A model generated the notes under the pieces. It was not told the DNA's origin. It was given only the letters and a program-made list of their open reading frames with translations, and made no database searches. A program made the translations under genes and the position numbers. A stretch of 64,000 bases of DNA. It comes from Furcasterigmium furcatum (Eukaryota > Ascomycota > Sordariomycetes > Glomerellales > Plectosphaerellaceae). Positions 1-10,840 of this stretch are shown here, piece by piece (positions within the stretch are counted from its first letter, which is position 1; every line of letters begins with the position of its first letter). The stretch lies in assembly GCA_001599815.1 (NCBI GenBank), contig BCIA01000007.1:1116001-1180000 (forward strand), read 5' to 3'.

Positions 1-2160
1 CGATTCTCCTGTCAGACTGGACTCATCGAAGCTGGTCTCGCCACGGACAACAACGCCATCAGCGACGGGGGAGGCGCCGTGCTGCACGCGGACGAGGTTG
101 CCGAACTCGACCAGATCGACCTTGACGACGGTGTCGGTCGTGTGATCGGGGTTCTCCGCGTTCTCCTCGACAAGAATCGCGGTGCTGGGACGGAGCTTGC
201 CGAGCATCTCAACGGCGTCGCCAGTTTTGGCCTTGCTGTACGCTTCGATGAGCCGGCCGAGGAGGAGGAAAAGCGTGAGGAAGACTACGGAGTCAAAGTA
301 GAACTGAGAGTCCTGCACCACGTCCGGTTTTTCTACAATGGCCGCGATGAGCTGGCCGATAGATGAGAGGTAGGCAACTGTTGTGCCTAGGGATATAAGA
401 AGATTCATGCTGCCGAACTTGTAGAAGCGCCTGAGAATGGGCGTCTTGCTGCCGGGTCTCCACAGGTTCCGGAGCTCCTTGTAGGCACGGATGTGGAAGA
501 CATCTGTGGCGAAGAAGTACACCGGGGTGGCCAGGATGAAAAGGATGATCTGGGCTCTGTTGATCCCGGAGAACCAGGGCTTCATCAGATAATGTTTCCC
601 CTCATCGTCGTCCGAGACGAGATTCATGTAAACGATGCCGATGATGAAGGTGGGGATTCCTATCAGAAGGCTCAGGTATACCCTCCGAAGCAGTTGGTAC
701 TGGTGCTGTGCGATGACGGCTTTCGATCGTTCCTCGAGTGTGGGCGGATGGTAGATGGAGGCCTGGAATGAGGGGTCCGCGGCTTCAATAGCCTGCAAGA
801 TCCGCCTGATAGTGAAGAACGGTGCGTTGGGAACGTATTTGATGGTGATCTTGGGATCTTCCGTGGTCGGCTCGGCGAGAATCTCGAGCTTAGAGCCGAA
901 GGCGGCGAGCGAGTGCGTGAGTCGAGCCGGACAATGCTTGCAGAACAGACCCTCGACGAGAATGTGCACCGTTCGCTCTTGGGCCTTGTCCGTCTGAACG
1001 GCCTCGCTGACAACCTTGTCCAGGGTTGCTTCGTATCCAAGGTCCTCGATGGCCTGGACAATGTCTTTTTCCTTGCCATCCAAAGTGAAGTCGACCGTTG
1101 CGCTGTTTGAGACCAAGTTGACGGATACATCTGAGATCCAGTCCTTCTTCTTCAGCTCGGTCGTAATGGAGTTGGCACACGAGGCGCAGGTCATGCCACC
1201 AATGGCCAAGGTTGCTGTCCACTTCTGCGACTGCTTCTCGGAGACCGTGGTGTCTTGATCCAGATCAAGGACCTCGTCCAAAGTTGCTTCGTACCCCAAG
1301 TCTTCGATATCTTGAACGATGTCTTCTGCTCGAATGTCGCCAGAGAAATCCACTGTCGCGCTGTTGCTGACGAGGTTGACGACAACCCGGGAGATGGACG
1401 GCTTCTTGATGAGCTCCTCCTCGATGGTCCGGACGCACGAGGTGCAAGTCATTCCGCCAACGGAGAGAGTTGCTCTGGAGAAGCTTCGTGACACGGCTAC
1501 GCTGGAGCTGGAGCCGCTGACCGAGACGCTCTCCAGTGGTGACAGGGTCTTACGGGGTGCATCTGGCTTGCGTGGTCTGGCCACCTCTGAACTGCTGTCA
1601 ATTTGTCCATGGGGAGACTGCGGTCTTGAGGTCCGGCATTCCTCGCAGTTGGCAAGATGGGCTTCCCGACGCCGTTGAGGCTCCACCATCGAGAGTCTTC
1701 TAAGGCCAGAAGCACGGAATAGCCTGTCGAGGGCGCCGTTATCCTGGCTCTGGCTCAGTCCCTCCTCGTCATGGCCATGCGAGTGATCTTCTGGCGCATC
1801 ATGGCTTGCAGCCGTAGCGGTGGTGTTGACGGTGCAGACTTCAAACCCGGCGAGCTCGAGGGACTTGGTCATGGATCTGATGGCGGCTGCGACGGCACTG
1901 CCGCTACCTCTGTGCTCGACGGTAACCACCGAGGTGACAACGTTTGGGGACACCCAGACGAGGTCCGGTCCGCAGGCATCCTCGAGGGCTTCTTTGATAG
2001 AGGAGACGCAGGAGGGACAGTGCAGGTTGCCGATGAGGAAGGAAGTGATGATGCGGCCCGACGGCGCTGATGTGAGTGTGCCATATTGCGGTTGAGAGGC
2101 TCTGGTTGTTGATGGCCGGCCAGCGGCAGCTCTTCGCGGTAGAAGAGGCTCGGTGGACAT
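1..2160 (-). CDS. Copper-transporting P1B-type ATPase (Ccc2/CrpA-like), C-terminal part missing
   Basis: Copper(I) pump of the P1B ATPase family, which loads copper into the secretory pathway (Ccc2) or expels it at the plasma membrane (CrpA/Crp1). The frame is open without introns from ATG at 2160 to the window edge (720 codons). Four heavy-metal-associated metal sites are visible: CPSC (residues 48-51), CTSC in GGMTCTSC (239-242), CASC in GMTCASC (325-328) and CKHC (407-410). A low-complexity Ser/Arg-rich linker lies between the first and second. Four membrane spans follow at about 489-511, 537-556, 585-605 and 624-645, then the actuator domain ending in TGES (717-720) exactly at the edge. 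The DKTGT phosphorylation site, CPC transport motif and ATP-binding domain lie outside. The four metal sites make the extruding CrpA/Crp1 type as likely as Ccc2. Copper specificity is inferred from the CxxC sites. Confidence 0.93.
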   Translation of the reverse strand, partial: MSTEPLLPRRAAAGRPSTTRASQPQYGTLTSAPSGRIITSFLIGNLHCPSCVSSIKEALEDACGPDLVWVSPNVVTSVVTVEHRGSGSAVAAAIRSMTKSLELAGFEVCTVNTTATAASHDAPEDHSHGHDEEGLSQSQDNGALDRLFRASGLRRLSMVEPQRRREAHLANCEECRTSRPQSPHGQIDSSSEVARPRKPDAPRKTLSPLESVSVSGSSSSVAVSRSFSRATLSVGGMTCTSCVRTIEEELIKKPSISRVVVNLVSNSATVDFSGDIRAEDIVQDIEDLGYEATLDEVLDLDQDTTVSEKQSQKWTATLAIGGMTCASCANSITTELKKKDWISDVSVNLVSNSATVDFTLDGKEKDIVQAIEDLGYEATLDKVVSEAVQTDKAQERTVHILVEGLFCKHCPARLTHSLAAFGSKLEILAEPTTEDPKITIKYVPNAPFFTIRRILQAIEAADPSFQASIYHPPTLEERSKAVIAQHQYQLLRRVYLSLLIGIPTFIIGIVYMNLVSDDDEGKHYLMKPWFSGINRAQIILFILATPVYFFATDVFHIRAYKELRNLWRPGSKTPILRRFYKFGSMNLLISLGTTVAYLSSIGQLIAAIVEKPDVVQDSQFYFDSVVFLTLFLLLGRLIEAYSKAKTGDAVEMLGKLRPSTAILVEENAENPDHTTDTVVKVDLVEFGNLVRVQHGASPVADGVVVRGETSFDESSLTGES

Positions 2161-3185
2161 GGTGGCGATGCAAGATGAGCGTCCCAGCCCTTGATACCAG
2201 CCGTGGTTGCGCGCTGCTGGAATGAGAGGGAGGGTGGTTCGCCTGAAGTTCGAGGGTTTCCACAGCAGGGTCGAGAATACAATAGCGATGAAGAAATACA
2301 GTGGGAAATATAGCCATAAACAAAAGGAAAGAAAGAGAAGAGTCCAGAAATGAAAGCGGCTTTTGTGCCTCGGTTTACAAATCGATGGGTGACGAGGTTG
2401 GATGGTTCAAGAAGTTTATTTTAGTTGGCGAGACCAGCTTGTCCCTAACAATTTCCGGTACAGCGGTTTGAGCGGGCACTAACCAGACTTTACCTACCGC
2501 ACAAAGCCCGCAGGGGCAACACGAGCACAAACACCGCACCGTCTCAGTTTCTCGGAGCCGATGACGAGAAAAAGTCAGACGACCTCCAGCTGGGCAGCCC
2601 AGTGTTTTAGGGATTAGTAGTCGCCGTCATCGACCCTCCTGGGTCCCTTACAGCGTATGTTCATCGACCGGCTGTTGATGACTGACCGAGCGAGAAGTGC
2701 ATTAGTCAGCAAATGTGTCTCGGTGAACGTCACCGATGCCCATAGGAGGCGTGTCACCATGCGCCCTGAAGAAAGGCAGGACTACCTTACATATTACTCT
2801 CGCAACTGGTCCATTCTTCACTGCCAACTTCACATCAGTCAGTCATTCAGGGGCTAAAACGGCCTCTTCACTAGGAGGGACATCATCTTGACGGCTAGGG
2901 CCGGTCCAAGGCCGACCCTCCGGCAATCATCGAGGTCAAGGGGAAGCGTCATGTTCAAGTCACCAGCGGTGACATAGCTAAATACCCGACCAATCCCGTG
3001 TACATCAGTGAAGATGCTACTTTTCAACCGCCTGCGAAAACCATGTCATCATCTCATGCAGGCCCGTTCCGTCGGGGCCCCAGACTCCAGTCATCCGATG
3101 CTGCCGTAACTCCATGACCTCGTAAAGCATCCCCTGGAATCCCCCATCCTCCTCCACCCACCGCCGCCGCCGAGTAGTGAGGCGA
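2161..3185. other. Intergenic: upstream of the copper ATPase, downstream of rei1
   Basis: About 1.0 kb holding the 5' flank of the copper ATPase gene (transcribed leftward) and the 3' flank of rei1. A purine-rich stretch around 2320-2345 (a CT-rich leader on the sense strand) is typical of fungal promoters. I see no convincing gene, tRNA or repeat. A 66-codon open frame at 2657-2857 has no recognisable content. Confidence 0.6.
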
Positions 3186-4912
3186 TCAACCACCGGCCTG
3201 GTAGCGGTAGTAGTAGGTTTTCTGGTTGTTTTCCTTGATACCGTATTTGTAGTCATTCCTCTTCTCGTGGCGAATGCCCGCCGTGCGGCCCCTCCGCTCG
3301 GCGGACTTAACCTCCTTCTTGCCAACGTCGGACACGCCCATCATGCCAGCAGCGTCGCGACGCATGATGGCCCGCCTGTTGCGAGCATCGCCGTTGCCGT
3401 TCCTCGTGAGCTGGCGGTTGCCGTTGCGCTCCGTCTCGGTATCGTCGCTCGAGTCGGCGCCCTCGAGAGCAAGGCGCTCAGCACGCTCTTCAGGGGTGGG
3501 GTAGTGGGTAAGGTGCTGGCGGTAGTATCGTGCCATGGACCGATGTCCGACAGACTTGCCGCTGGGCAGGTGGAGCTCGTACTCGTCGGCGTAGAATACG
3601 GCGTGGTTGTGCTTGTGCGCGTGGGAGTGGAAGCCGTCGGCCTGGCGGTGGGCGCCACGGCTGCTGCTGGAGTGATGGGGATGCTTGTCGAGACGCTCGT
3701 ACTGGTGATCGTGGCGCTCGGCGGGGACGGCAGTGAGGTCTTCCGAATCGAGGGACGAAGCCGAACTGTCCGTCTCCCAGCCATCGCCCTCCTCGACCTC
3801 CTCGCCGTTTTCGTTCTTGTAACTAGCTTTGCGGCGGCCGCCGAGCTTGGCACCACCAGTAGTCTCCTCCTCCTCTTCCTCATCAGACTCATCGTCCGAG
3901 TATGTGCTCCTGAAGTCGTAGAACTCTCCGATGTCGAGCTGCTCATCCTCCGTCTCAAAGGGAACCTTGCAGTGGCCCTTGTCGCGCATGTGCGTCTGCA
4001 CCGCGAAAGTCGTCGACTTGACCTTGTAACAGCTCAAGCACTGGTGACCCTCGTGCACGCGCTCGAGGAGATACTGCAGCAGGCCCTCCAGATCGACGAG
4101 GTACTTCTTCTCCGGAATGAACATGTTGTGGAAACGCTCCATGTGGCTTGCGTTGAGGGGTGCAGAAGGCGAGTTGTAGTTGCAGAAGATGCACGAGTTG
4201 ACAGTCCAGGAAAGCTCCGACTTGGAAGGCTCGGGGGTGTCGGTAGAAGAGGCGTCGGTCGAGTTGATGTCCTTGAGAGTGACGGGCTCGGGATTCGTGG
4301 GGCGCTTCACGGGAGAAGGGCGCTGTGCTTGCGCCGTGTCGTCCAGCTTTGCCTTCTTCAGGCCCCGAACCACTTCCGTGAACTCTTCCTCGGCGTCTGA
4401 GTCGACGTCGGTACTCCTGTCGCCGGAGATGGGGTCGCCGAGAGAGAAGGTCGAGCTCATGACGGAGCTAGCATCGTCGGCAACGCCGCCCTTCTGGCGA
4501 TCGAGGCTGGCCAGCTTCAGCTTGTGCTTCTGGCTGGTGAGGTGGTTCTGGTAGGCATTCTCGCTCGAGTATGACTTCTGGCAGGCTTCGCAGGACCGTT
4601 CGAAAAGCGCCTTCTCGGCCTCTGCGGTCTGGACGGCGCGGGCCTGGAGGACCTTGTCGTTGAAGATCTCGGAGGTGATGGGAGGGAGCGAGGCCACACG
4701 GCGCTTGAGGTTGTAACGGCTGAAAGAAACAGGTTAGCGGGGGCCTCGGAAACGCTTCCCGGGGCAGGAGAGCACACATACTGCCAGTCACTCTTCATAT
4801 GACCACGCTGGAGGTCAATGTTCCTGTACGCGACGGCGCAGGTGTTGCAAGTGAAGGGGTGGGAGGCCGGATCTGCCGTGCCCCCCAGCGTCGCCACATC
4901 GACGGAAGCCAT
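3186..4912 (-). CDS. REI1: Cytoplasmic pre-60S maturation factor Rei1 (ZNF622 family)
   Basis: Rei1 is a C2H2 zinc-finger protein that acts late in cytoplasmic 60S ribosomal subunit maturation, helping release and recycle Arx1 and probing the polypeptide exit tunnel with its C terminus. Two exons, 4912-4782 and 4719-3186, with a 62-nt intron (GTATGT...CAG), give 554 aa. Finger 1 is C22-x2-C25-x12-H38-x5-H44, and the codon for H44 is split by the intron. Finger 2 has the same spacing (CEAC...H...H), and two more CxxC...H pairs follow (CIFC, CLSC). An acidic stretch (DDESDEEEEEE) precedes the C-terminal basic tail ending in KTYYYRYQAGG, typical of the family. Splicing restores the family motif KSDWHRYNLKRRV. 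Divergent from hul4. Confidence 0.95.
4720..4781 (-). other. rei1 intron splitting a zinc-ligand His codon
   Basis: Donor GTATGT at 4781-4776 and acceptor TTTCTTTCAG ending at 4720. Branch-like GCTAACC lies about 20 nt upstream of the acceptor. Splicing joins CA and C into the His codon that completes zinc finger 1. Retention would replace that ligand with Gln and read on into the intron. Confidence 0.9.
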
Positions 4913-6340
4913 GACGCAGGATCTTCCTGATGCGGGCGGAGTCGTGTGTTGGTTTGGCTGAAGGTATGGGCAGCGAAGTGCCTCAGGTGGGAAGTAGTTG
5001 CGCGTCCTCTCGAGGTGAGTAGGAGGGAAGAAACTGCCAGTGGTTGTGGAATATGTGAAGGGCAGTCAGACCTATTGCGGGCAAGCGACGAAAGTGTGGT
5101 AATGGAGGGGAAATGGTGATTTAAGGGATTTTCGGGCAGAGTTTTAGTGGGTTTGGCGGGGTCGATGTTATCGTTTATCGTCGCGCAGCGCCTGAAGTGG
5201 GACAAGGCAAGGGCAGCGTGGGCCTTTGACAGCCGCATTCCGGCAGTCGGGTGGAGGGGAGGTGAAAGCCATCACGTCACCCCATCGACATCGGTCCCAT
5301 CCGTCGGGTGCGGGAGGACCCCGAGAGCTGACATATCCAGAGGCGGACGACGTCTCACCTCGAATCTTGGCCAGTGGCCACTGCTTCTCGAGGGGCGAAG
5401 ACTGGAATGTCTGTCCTTTGGCTTCCATCTTACCCAAGCAAAGAACTCACACGAGCACTTTCATGGATCCTTCATGCTTGGCAGCATCGTCAGCCTCAAC
5501 TCCAAGTCATACCGATAAGTTGACTCACCCACCGAAAGGCGCACATCAAATCACGGATTCATGAATATCAGACGATGAAATCAAAGGCTCGGTGGTTTAC
5601 TTATTTCTCTCGGCCATATACTGAGCTTGAAATGTTCCTGGATCTTTCTTTCTGGTGATTGATTGCCTCTAGTCCTGGTTGGTTGTACAATCCTCGGGTT
5701 GGCCAGCCCTCGTGACTTGAAAGCCTCGCACATAGTCTTGTCATACACGACAAAGGCTGTGGCATGATTTCCTGAAAACCGTAGATCCTGTGTCACTGTT
5801 AACTGATGTCACTTTGAAACTACAGTATCAAAACTTCATGTGGTGAGAGCCAAGCAGCAAGGAAAGATCTGGCACCCAAGACCCTGGAGCTGTGGAGGAG
5901 GACCCCTGTCTTGCCGCCACGGAACCTTCCATCGTCCGCCCCGTGCCTTCCTCTTGTTTTCGCACTGTGCTTTGCGCAGTTCCCCCGCAGAGAATACAGT
6001 GCGAAATTGGCATTCGTCACCCTCAGCACGCAGACAGGTTCCTCGAATCGCCCCAACTCCAACTCCTCCACGATTCCACCACCAACACCGCCACGAAACA
6101 TCCTCGTCAACTCCCGTCAACTCTCCTTGGCCGACACGACTCCTACCTTTCTTTCCATAGGATCAGGTCTTCATCTCCCTCCTCGCGACTTGTTTCAATA
6201 GAATACAGTATCGATACCGTCCTTCGCTTTTCCCTCAGAGTCCGAGTCCGTCGCGGACGGACGTCAGCGAATCTCTCCGAACATCATCGAGACACTTGAC
6301 CTGGGCACAATCACCCAGACTCCCAACGACTCCGGATGTC
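4913..6340. promoter_or_regulatory. Divergent intergenic region between rei1 and hul4
   Basis: About 1.4 kb between two head-to-head start codons, so it must carry both promoters and 5' leaders. The hul4-proximal part (about 6040-6200) is strongly C/CT-rich on the plus strand, as in fungal core promoters and leaders. No gene is supported here; several short open frames overlap each other and look like chance. Confidence 0.6.
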
Positions 6341-6344
6341 ATGA
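6336..6344 (+). promoter_or_regulatory. Minimal uORF overlapping the hul4 start codon
   Basis: The bases ATGTCATGA contain a two-codon upstream frame (ATG TCA TGA) whose stop overlaps the main ATG at 6341. The main ATG has G at -3 and the upstream ATG has C at -3, so leaky scanning or reinitiation is plausible. Whether the transcript includes this ATG depends on the unknown transcription start. Confidence 0.4.
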
Positions 6345-9300
6345 CTCGAGACGCCAGCCGCTCTCCTGAGAGCGCGCAGCCTGATGCTGGCCGCAACCTC
6401 GATCTCCTCGCCTCCCTGTGGGAAGAGGCGCCCTTCGCACGTCTGCCTACCGACGCTCCCGCGGAGCTCAAGGACCTAGTCCAGGACATCGAGAACCCCA
6501 AGCGCGTCTACGCCATACATCAGGCCAGTCGGAGGCACAACTTCCAGCTCCTTGTGGAGAGGTATGTACCGAGTCCGTGCCCGTAGTCCTTCCTGCTGAC
6601 CTCGGCGAAGATACGTCGCCCAACTACGATATGGTTGCGACAGCGAGACATGCGCGACGCCAACATGTTTTACCTGCCGAAAGCGACTCGCCGGCAAGGC
6701 TCCTGTACGAAGGTTCAACTCCACCAGCGCCAGGACACTCGCCGTCTTCCTGGCAAGCCAAGATAACCCCGAAACTGGGCTGTGCCCCTACTTCAAACCG
6801 TCGAGAGACCCTCCCGCCGCCATCAACACCCTTATATTCTCCTCCAAGCCTACAAAGCAACCGTTTACGCAAGGCCGCAACACCTCTGCACGCAAGGATG
6901 CCCCAAAGCGCAAGTCTGTGCCTGGACCTGGCGCCAGCGCAGAACCCAATGGAGATCCCCATGGTCGGCCAGGAACTCCTCCAGCCAGCGGTGCTGACCG
7001 GCCACGGTCTCAATCCAACCCACGGCGCAAGTCCTACTTCGACTCGAACACTGGAGAGGCACAGTCGTCTGTGAGGGTCACGGAGCGCCCTACCAGCAAG
7101 GATCACCGGTCGTTTGCGGCGAATGTCTTCGGGACGGTGGCCTTCAAGATGTTGGAATGGTTGACACCCACCGCCATGGCGGCGATGGCCCAGAAAATCG
7201 AGTCTCTCGAAACAGAGGATTCGGCAAGCGATACAAGCATAGAAAGCCTTGCTGGCCCATTAACGCCGACAACAGAAACGCCCTCGGTGCCCGCAGCTGA
7301 ACCTGACAAACCCCCTACGGACAGCCACCCCGAGCCAGAGAGTGTCACGGAATCACCGGAAGATGGAGGATCCTCGGAGACATCTGCGGAGTCGTCACCA
7401 GTAACCCCAGTTACTCCTACAAAGCCACGCCAGAAGCCGGGCAACCGAGTACGAGCAACTTCGACAACCAACGCGAAGAGGAGAATATCCCTAGAACCGG
7501 TGCCACCAACTTTACCGTCGCAAGAGTCGAACCCTGCGATTACCTCGCCGCGCCTGAACGGCGGTTGGACAGATAAGGTCCCCCGGCCGCCGAAAACAGT
7601 GTCGACCAAGCCACGAACTTCAATCGACAGTCCTCCTGAGCCGTCATTCTTCGACCATATTCCGCCTCAGCATAACGGCGTCCCTGTCACAGAAGACGTC
7701 AAGCCTAAGGTGCAGGAAACTCACGATTTCGTATCCGAGGTGAAGACAGACGAGCCAACGAAGCCCACAACCATCAAGCAGGAGGCAGACCCAACCCCTC
7801 TCACGGCAAGTGAGGATAGGGAGAGCACCGCCGAGCAGAGCATCCTGGACGGATTTCTCCCCCAGTCACTGACACGGCTCAGCATTGAACTAGTTGACTT
7901 GATCTGCGACATCCTCCAAGATGATGACACCTCTGAGAAGCACCTCTTCGAACCATCACACGTCTCAGACGCAGAAGTGGGCTTGTCGGCTCGCATGCAA
8001 CCGCTGCAGAGGAGCAAGGCCACCGAGGCTGCATATCCGAAGCGAATGAAGAAGCAGTGGAAGCTCTTCATCCAGCAGAGTCTCTTCAATGTCCTCAGTG
8101 ACCCCGAGAAGCTCATCGCTTCGTTCGTTAAGGACGGCGACCTCTTGGACTCGCACTCCCTGTGGTACTGCATGCTCAGGCTGACCAGAGTAGCTCCCAG
8201 CTTGGTCTTCGACAGCCTTTGGATCGCTGCCGGCAGTCTCTTCGGGGCTCCAAAATCGCTCCAGTCGCTGCGATCTCCCACGACGAAAGTCTTCCGGAGG
8301 CCGGAGAAGTCCCTGACGAACCTCGAAGCGGGCCAACTGATGGCAATATGCCTCCACGCGCTTATTGCAGCGGCACCCGTCGTCACAGACACGAGGACTC
8401 TCTGGGACATGTCCAAGCTTCGATCCAGCGGCCTAACACTAGCCACCGGCGGTTCCGTTGTTCGACAACCTGCCTGGCTGTGTCTTCAGTATGAGGATGC
8501 CTTCTCCGACGACCTCGTCCTGCGCTTAGCAAAGCGACTCTTCTCCGCCATTTCTGCCCGACAGTGTTTTGCGGACATGGCCGCCCTCGACGAGCCTTCG
8601 GAGCAGGCGGACCGCGATCTCGACGGACTTCAGCCTCTCCTCTCGCAGCTAGATCTCCTTAGTATCGAGACTGCTCCGAGCCTGGAGTTCTCGGCTGCGG
8701 AGCGGGCTGCACACGAATCACGGGCATCCACCCTGCTCTTGGACTGGGCGAAGACCATCATGTTGCACCAGTGGGATGGCCAACCAGAAATAACTTGCAA
8801 CGGCTCTTTTGGCGGAGCGTTGGCCCTCATCCGGGCCATGTACGAGCGGCGGCAATCTCTCCTGCTCGGCGAAGCCCAGTTCCGCGTCGACTACTTCGCT
8901 GATCGACTCGACTCCATGAACATGCCTGTTGCATGGCTGAGCCATGTGTCCTCTAAGCAGAGGAAGCATCTCCTGGACTTCCCGTTCATCTTCAACCCCT
9001 CGACGTTGGTTTCCTACTTCCGGTCGATCAACTTCCTTCGCATGAGCAGAAGCTACGAGGATTCGAGCTCCCTGCAGAACAGGATGAAGGCGATCGTAAC
9101 CCCAGGTGGCCTGATTACGGATCCGCACCACCGGCTCGTCTTGCAAGACCTGCTCACGACCGCTTCCTCAAAGTACCTCATCTTGGAGATCAGCAGGAAG
9201 CACGTTGTTCGGGATGCCTTTGACCAGCTCTGGCGCCGTCAGGAACGAGAGTTACTCAGACCGCTGAAGGTGCATCTCGGCGAAGAAGCGGGCGAAGAGG

Positions 9301-10307
9301 GCTTCGACTCGGGCGGCGTCCAACAGGAATTTTTCCGCCTCGCCATCGCCGAGTGCCTGAACCCCGACTTTGGTGCCTTCACCGTCGATGGCAGGACCCG
9401 CATGGCGTGGTTCATGCCCAGTTCGATAGTGCCGGCGTGGAAGTTTGAGATGCTCGGCCTCCTCGTGTCCTTGGCGGTATACAACGGCGTGACCCTTCCT
9501 GTCACGTTCCCAAAGGCGTTGTACCGGAAGCTTCTGGGCGATCCGGTCGATGAGCTGCATCACATCGCCGACGGCTGGCCCGACCTGGCGAGCGGACTGA
9601 CAACGTTGCTGGAGTGGGACGAAAAGGAGGGTCTGGTCGAGGACGTCTTCGCCCGCACCTACGAGTTCTCCGTCTCCATGTTCGACCAACCCATCTCCCG
9701 CGAGATGAACATGTACAACCCCCTCTGGCCTCAGCTCTCGGCCTCAGCGGCTGCCCCTCTGCATGCTGACAACCCCGAGGACGCACCTCTGGTGACGAAT
9801 GAGAACCGGAACGCCTACGTGAGCGACTACATCCGATACCTGACCGACGTCTCCGTGCGGCCTCAGTTCGAGGCCTTCTCGCGGGGCTTCCGCGCCTGCC
9901 TCCAACCCAAGTCTCTGTCACTCCTCTCGCCCAGCCTCCTCCAGTCCCTGGTCGAGGGCCAGCAGGAGATCGACATCGCCGAGCTGCGCCGCTACACGCG
10001 CTACGTCGGCTGGGAAGCAAACCACCGCTCCGTCCGCGATTTCTGGTCGATAGTTAAGCGCTACGACGAGCCGATGAAGCGGAAGCTGCTCGAGTTCATC
10101 ACGGCGTCGGACCGCGTGCCCGTCGGGGGCATGCAGAACCTGCAGTTCGTCGTGCAGAAGAACGGCGAGGAGAGCGAGGGCGGACACCTGCCGACGGCGT
10201 ACACCTGCTACGGCACGCTGCTGCTGCCGGAGTACAAGGACAGGGACGTGATGCGGGAGAGGCTCGCGATGGCGCTGGAGAACTCGCAGGGCTTTGGGTT
10301 TGCCTAA
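6341..10307 (+). CDS. HUL4: HECT-type E3 ubiquitin ligase, Hul4-like, with AZUL zinc finger
   Basis: E3 ligase that forms a thioester with ubiquitin on a HECT-domain Cys and passes it to substrates. Two exons, 6341-6561 and 6611-10307, with a 49-nt intron (GTATGT...GAAG, branch CTGAC) give 1305 aa. Just after the junction comes an AZUL-type zinc finger (about residues 74-135), with the pattern YVAQLRYGC...C...C..C...C as in UBE3A. A long Ser/Pro/Thr-rich disordered region covers about 160-440. The HECT domain fills about the last 350 residues, with DSGGVQQEFF in its N lobe and the catalytic Cys at about 1273 in LPTAYTCYGTLLLPEY. Yeast Hul4 is shorter (892 aa); the extra length is the AZUL and linker region. 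The start was chosen as the first in-frame ATG of exon 1. Substrates cannot be told from sequence. Confidence 0.93.
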
Positions 10308-10840
10308 ACTGCGGTTCCCTCTGGAGATGTATATGTGCTTTGGCTCAGGGATATCAGGCGGTAATTGCACTAAAGCGAGCGTTCTGGCGCATATACTAGT
10401 AGGAAGCGACTGAATTTCTGCTTTGCATCAAGTCTTCGGTGCCGTCCTCGTGACCAAACTGTGACAGAGTCTCGCATTCTGGCAACATTCGGCTGCCTGC
10501 CATGGGAGTGAGAGCGCGCCATGCAGGCACAGCCCCAGCCAATGGCGGTGTTCAGCTGTGCATGAGGCTGCGACTGATAATCGCTAGTGAAGAGACCCTG
10601 GACGCCTCAGCTGAAGCTACGATGTGTGTTCTGCTCCGAACATAGACCTGTTGATCATCATCTTGGGGCATGTCAGTATTCTATACCTAACATTGCAGCG
10701 CATCTCCGTCATCAGCGACTTACTCACATCTCAGACGACAACATCTCGAAGCACATGCACGCATCCATGAAAGAGCACCCACCTCATGACGAGAGCAGTT
10801 CCTCCGCCCCTCCGTCTTCGCCAGCCAAGAGTGCGCCATC
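10308..10840. other. Intergenic between hul4 and the membrane-protein gene
   Basis: About 530 bp between two genes in the same direction, so it holds the hul4 3' end and the promoter of the next gene. A 114-codon open frame here (10587-10931) overlaps the next gene in another frame and is not supported. Confidence 0.5.

Noticed and set aside
3177..4400. 407-codon open frame on the plus strand across rei1
   Set aside because: Antisense of the rei1 coding exon with no family support.
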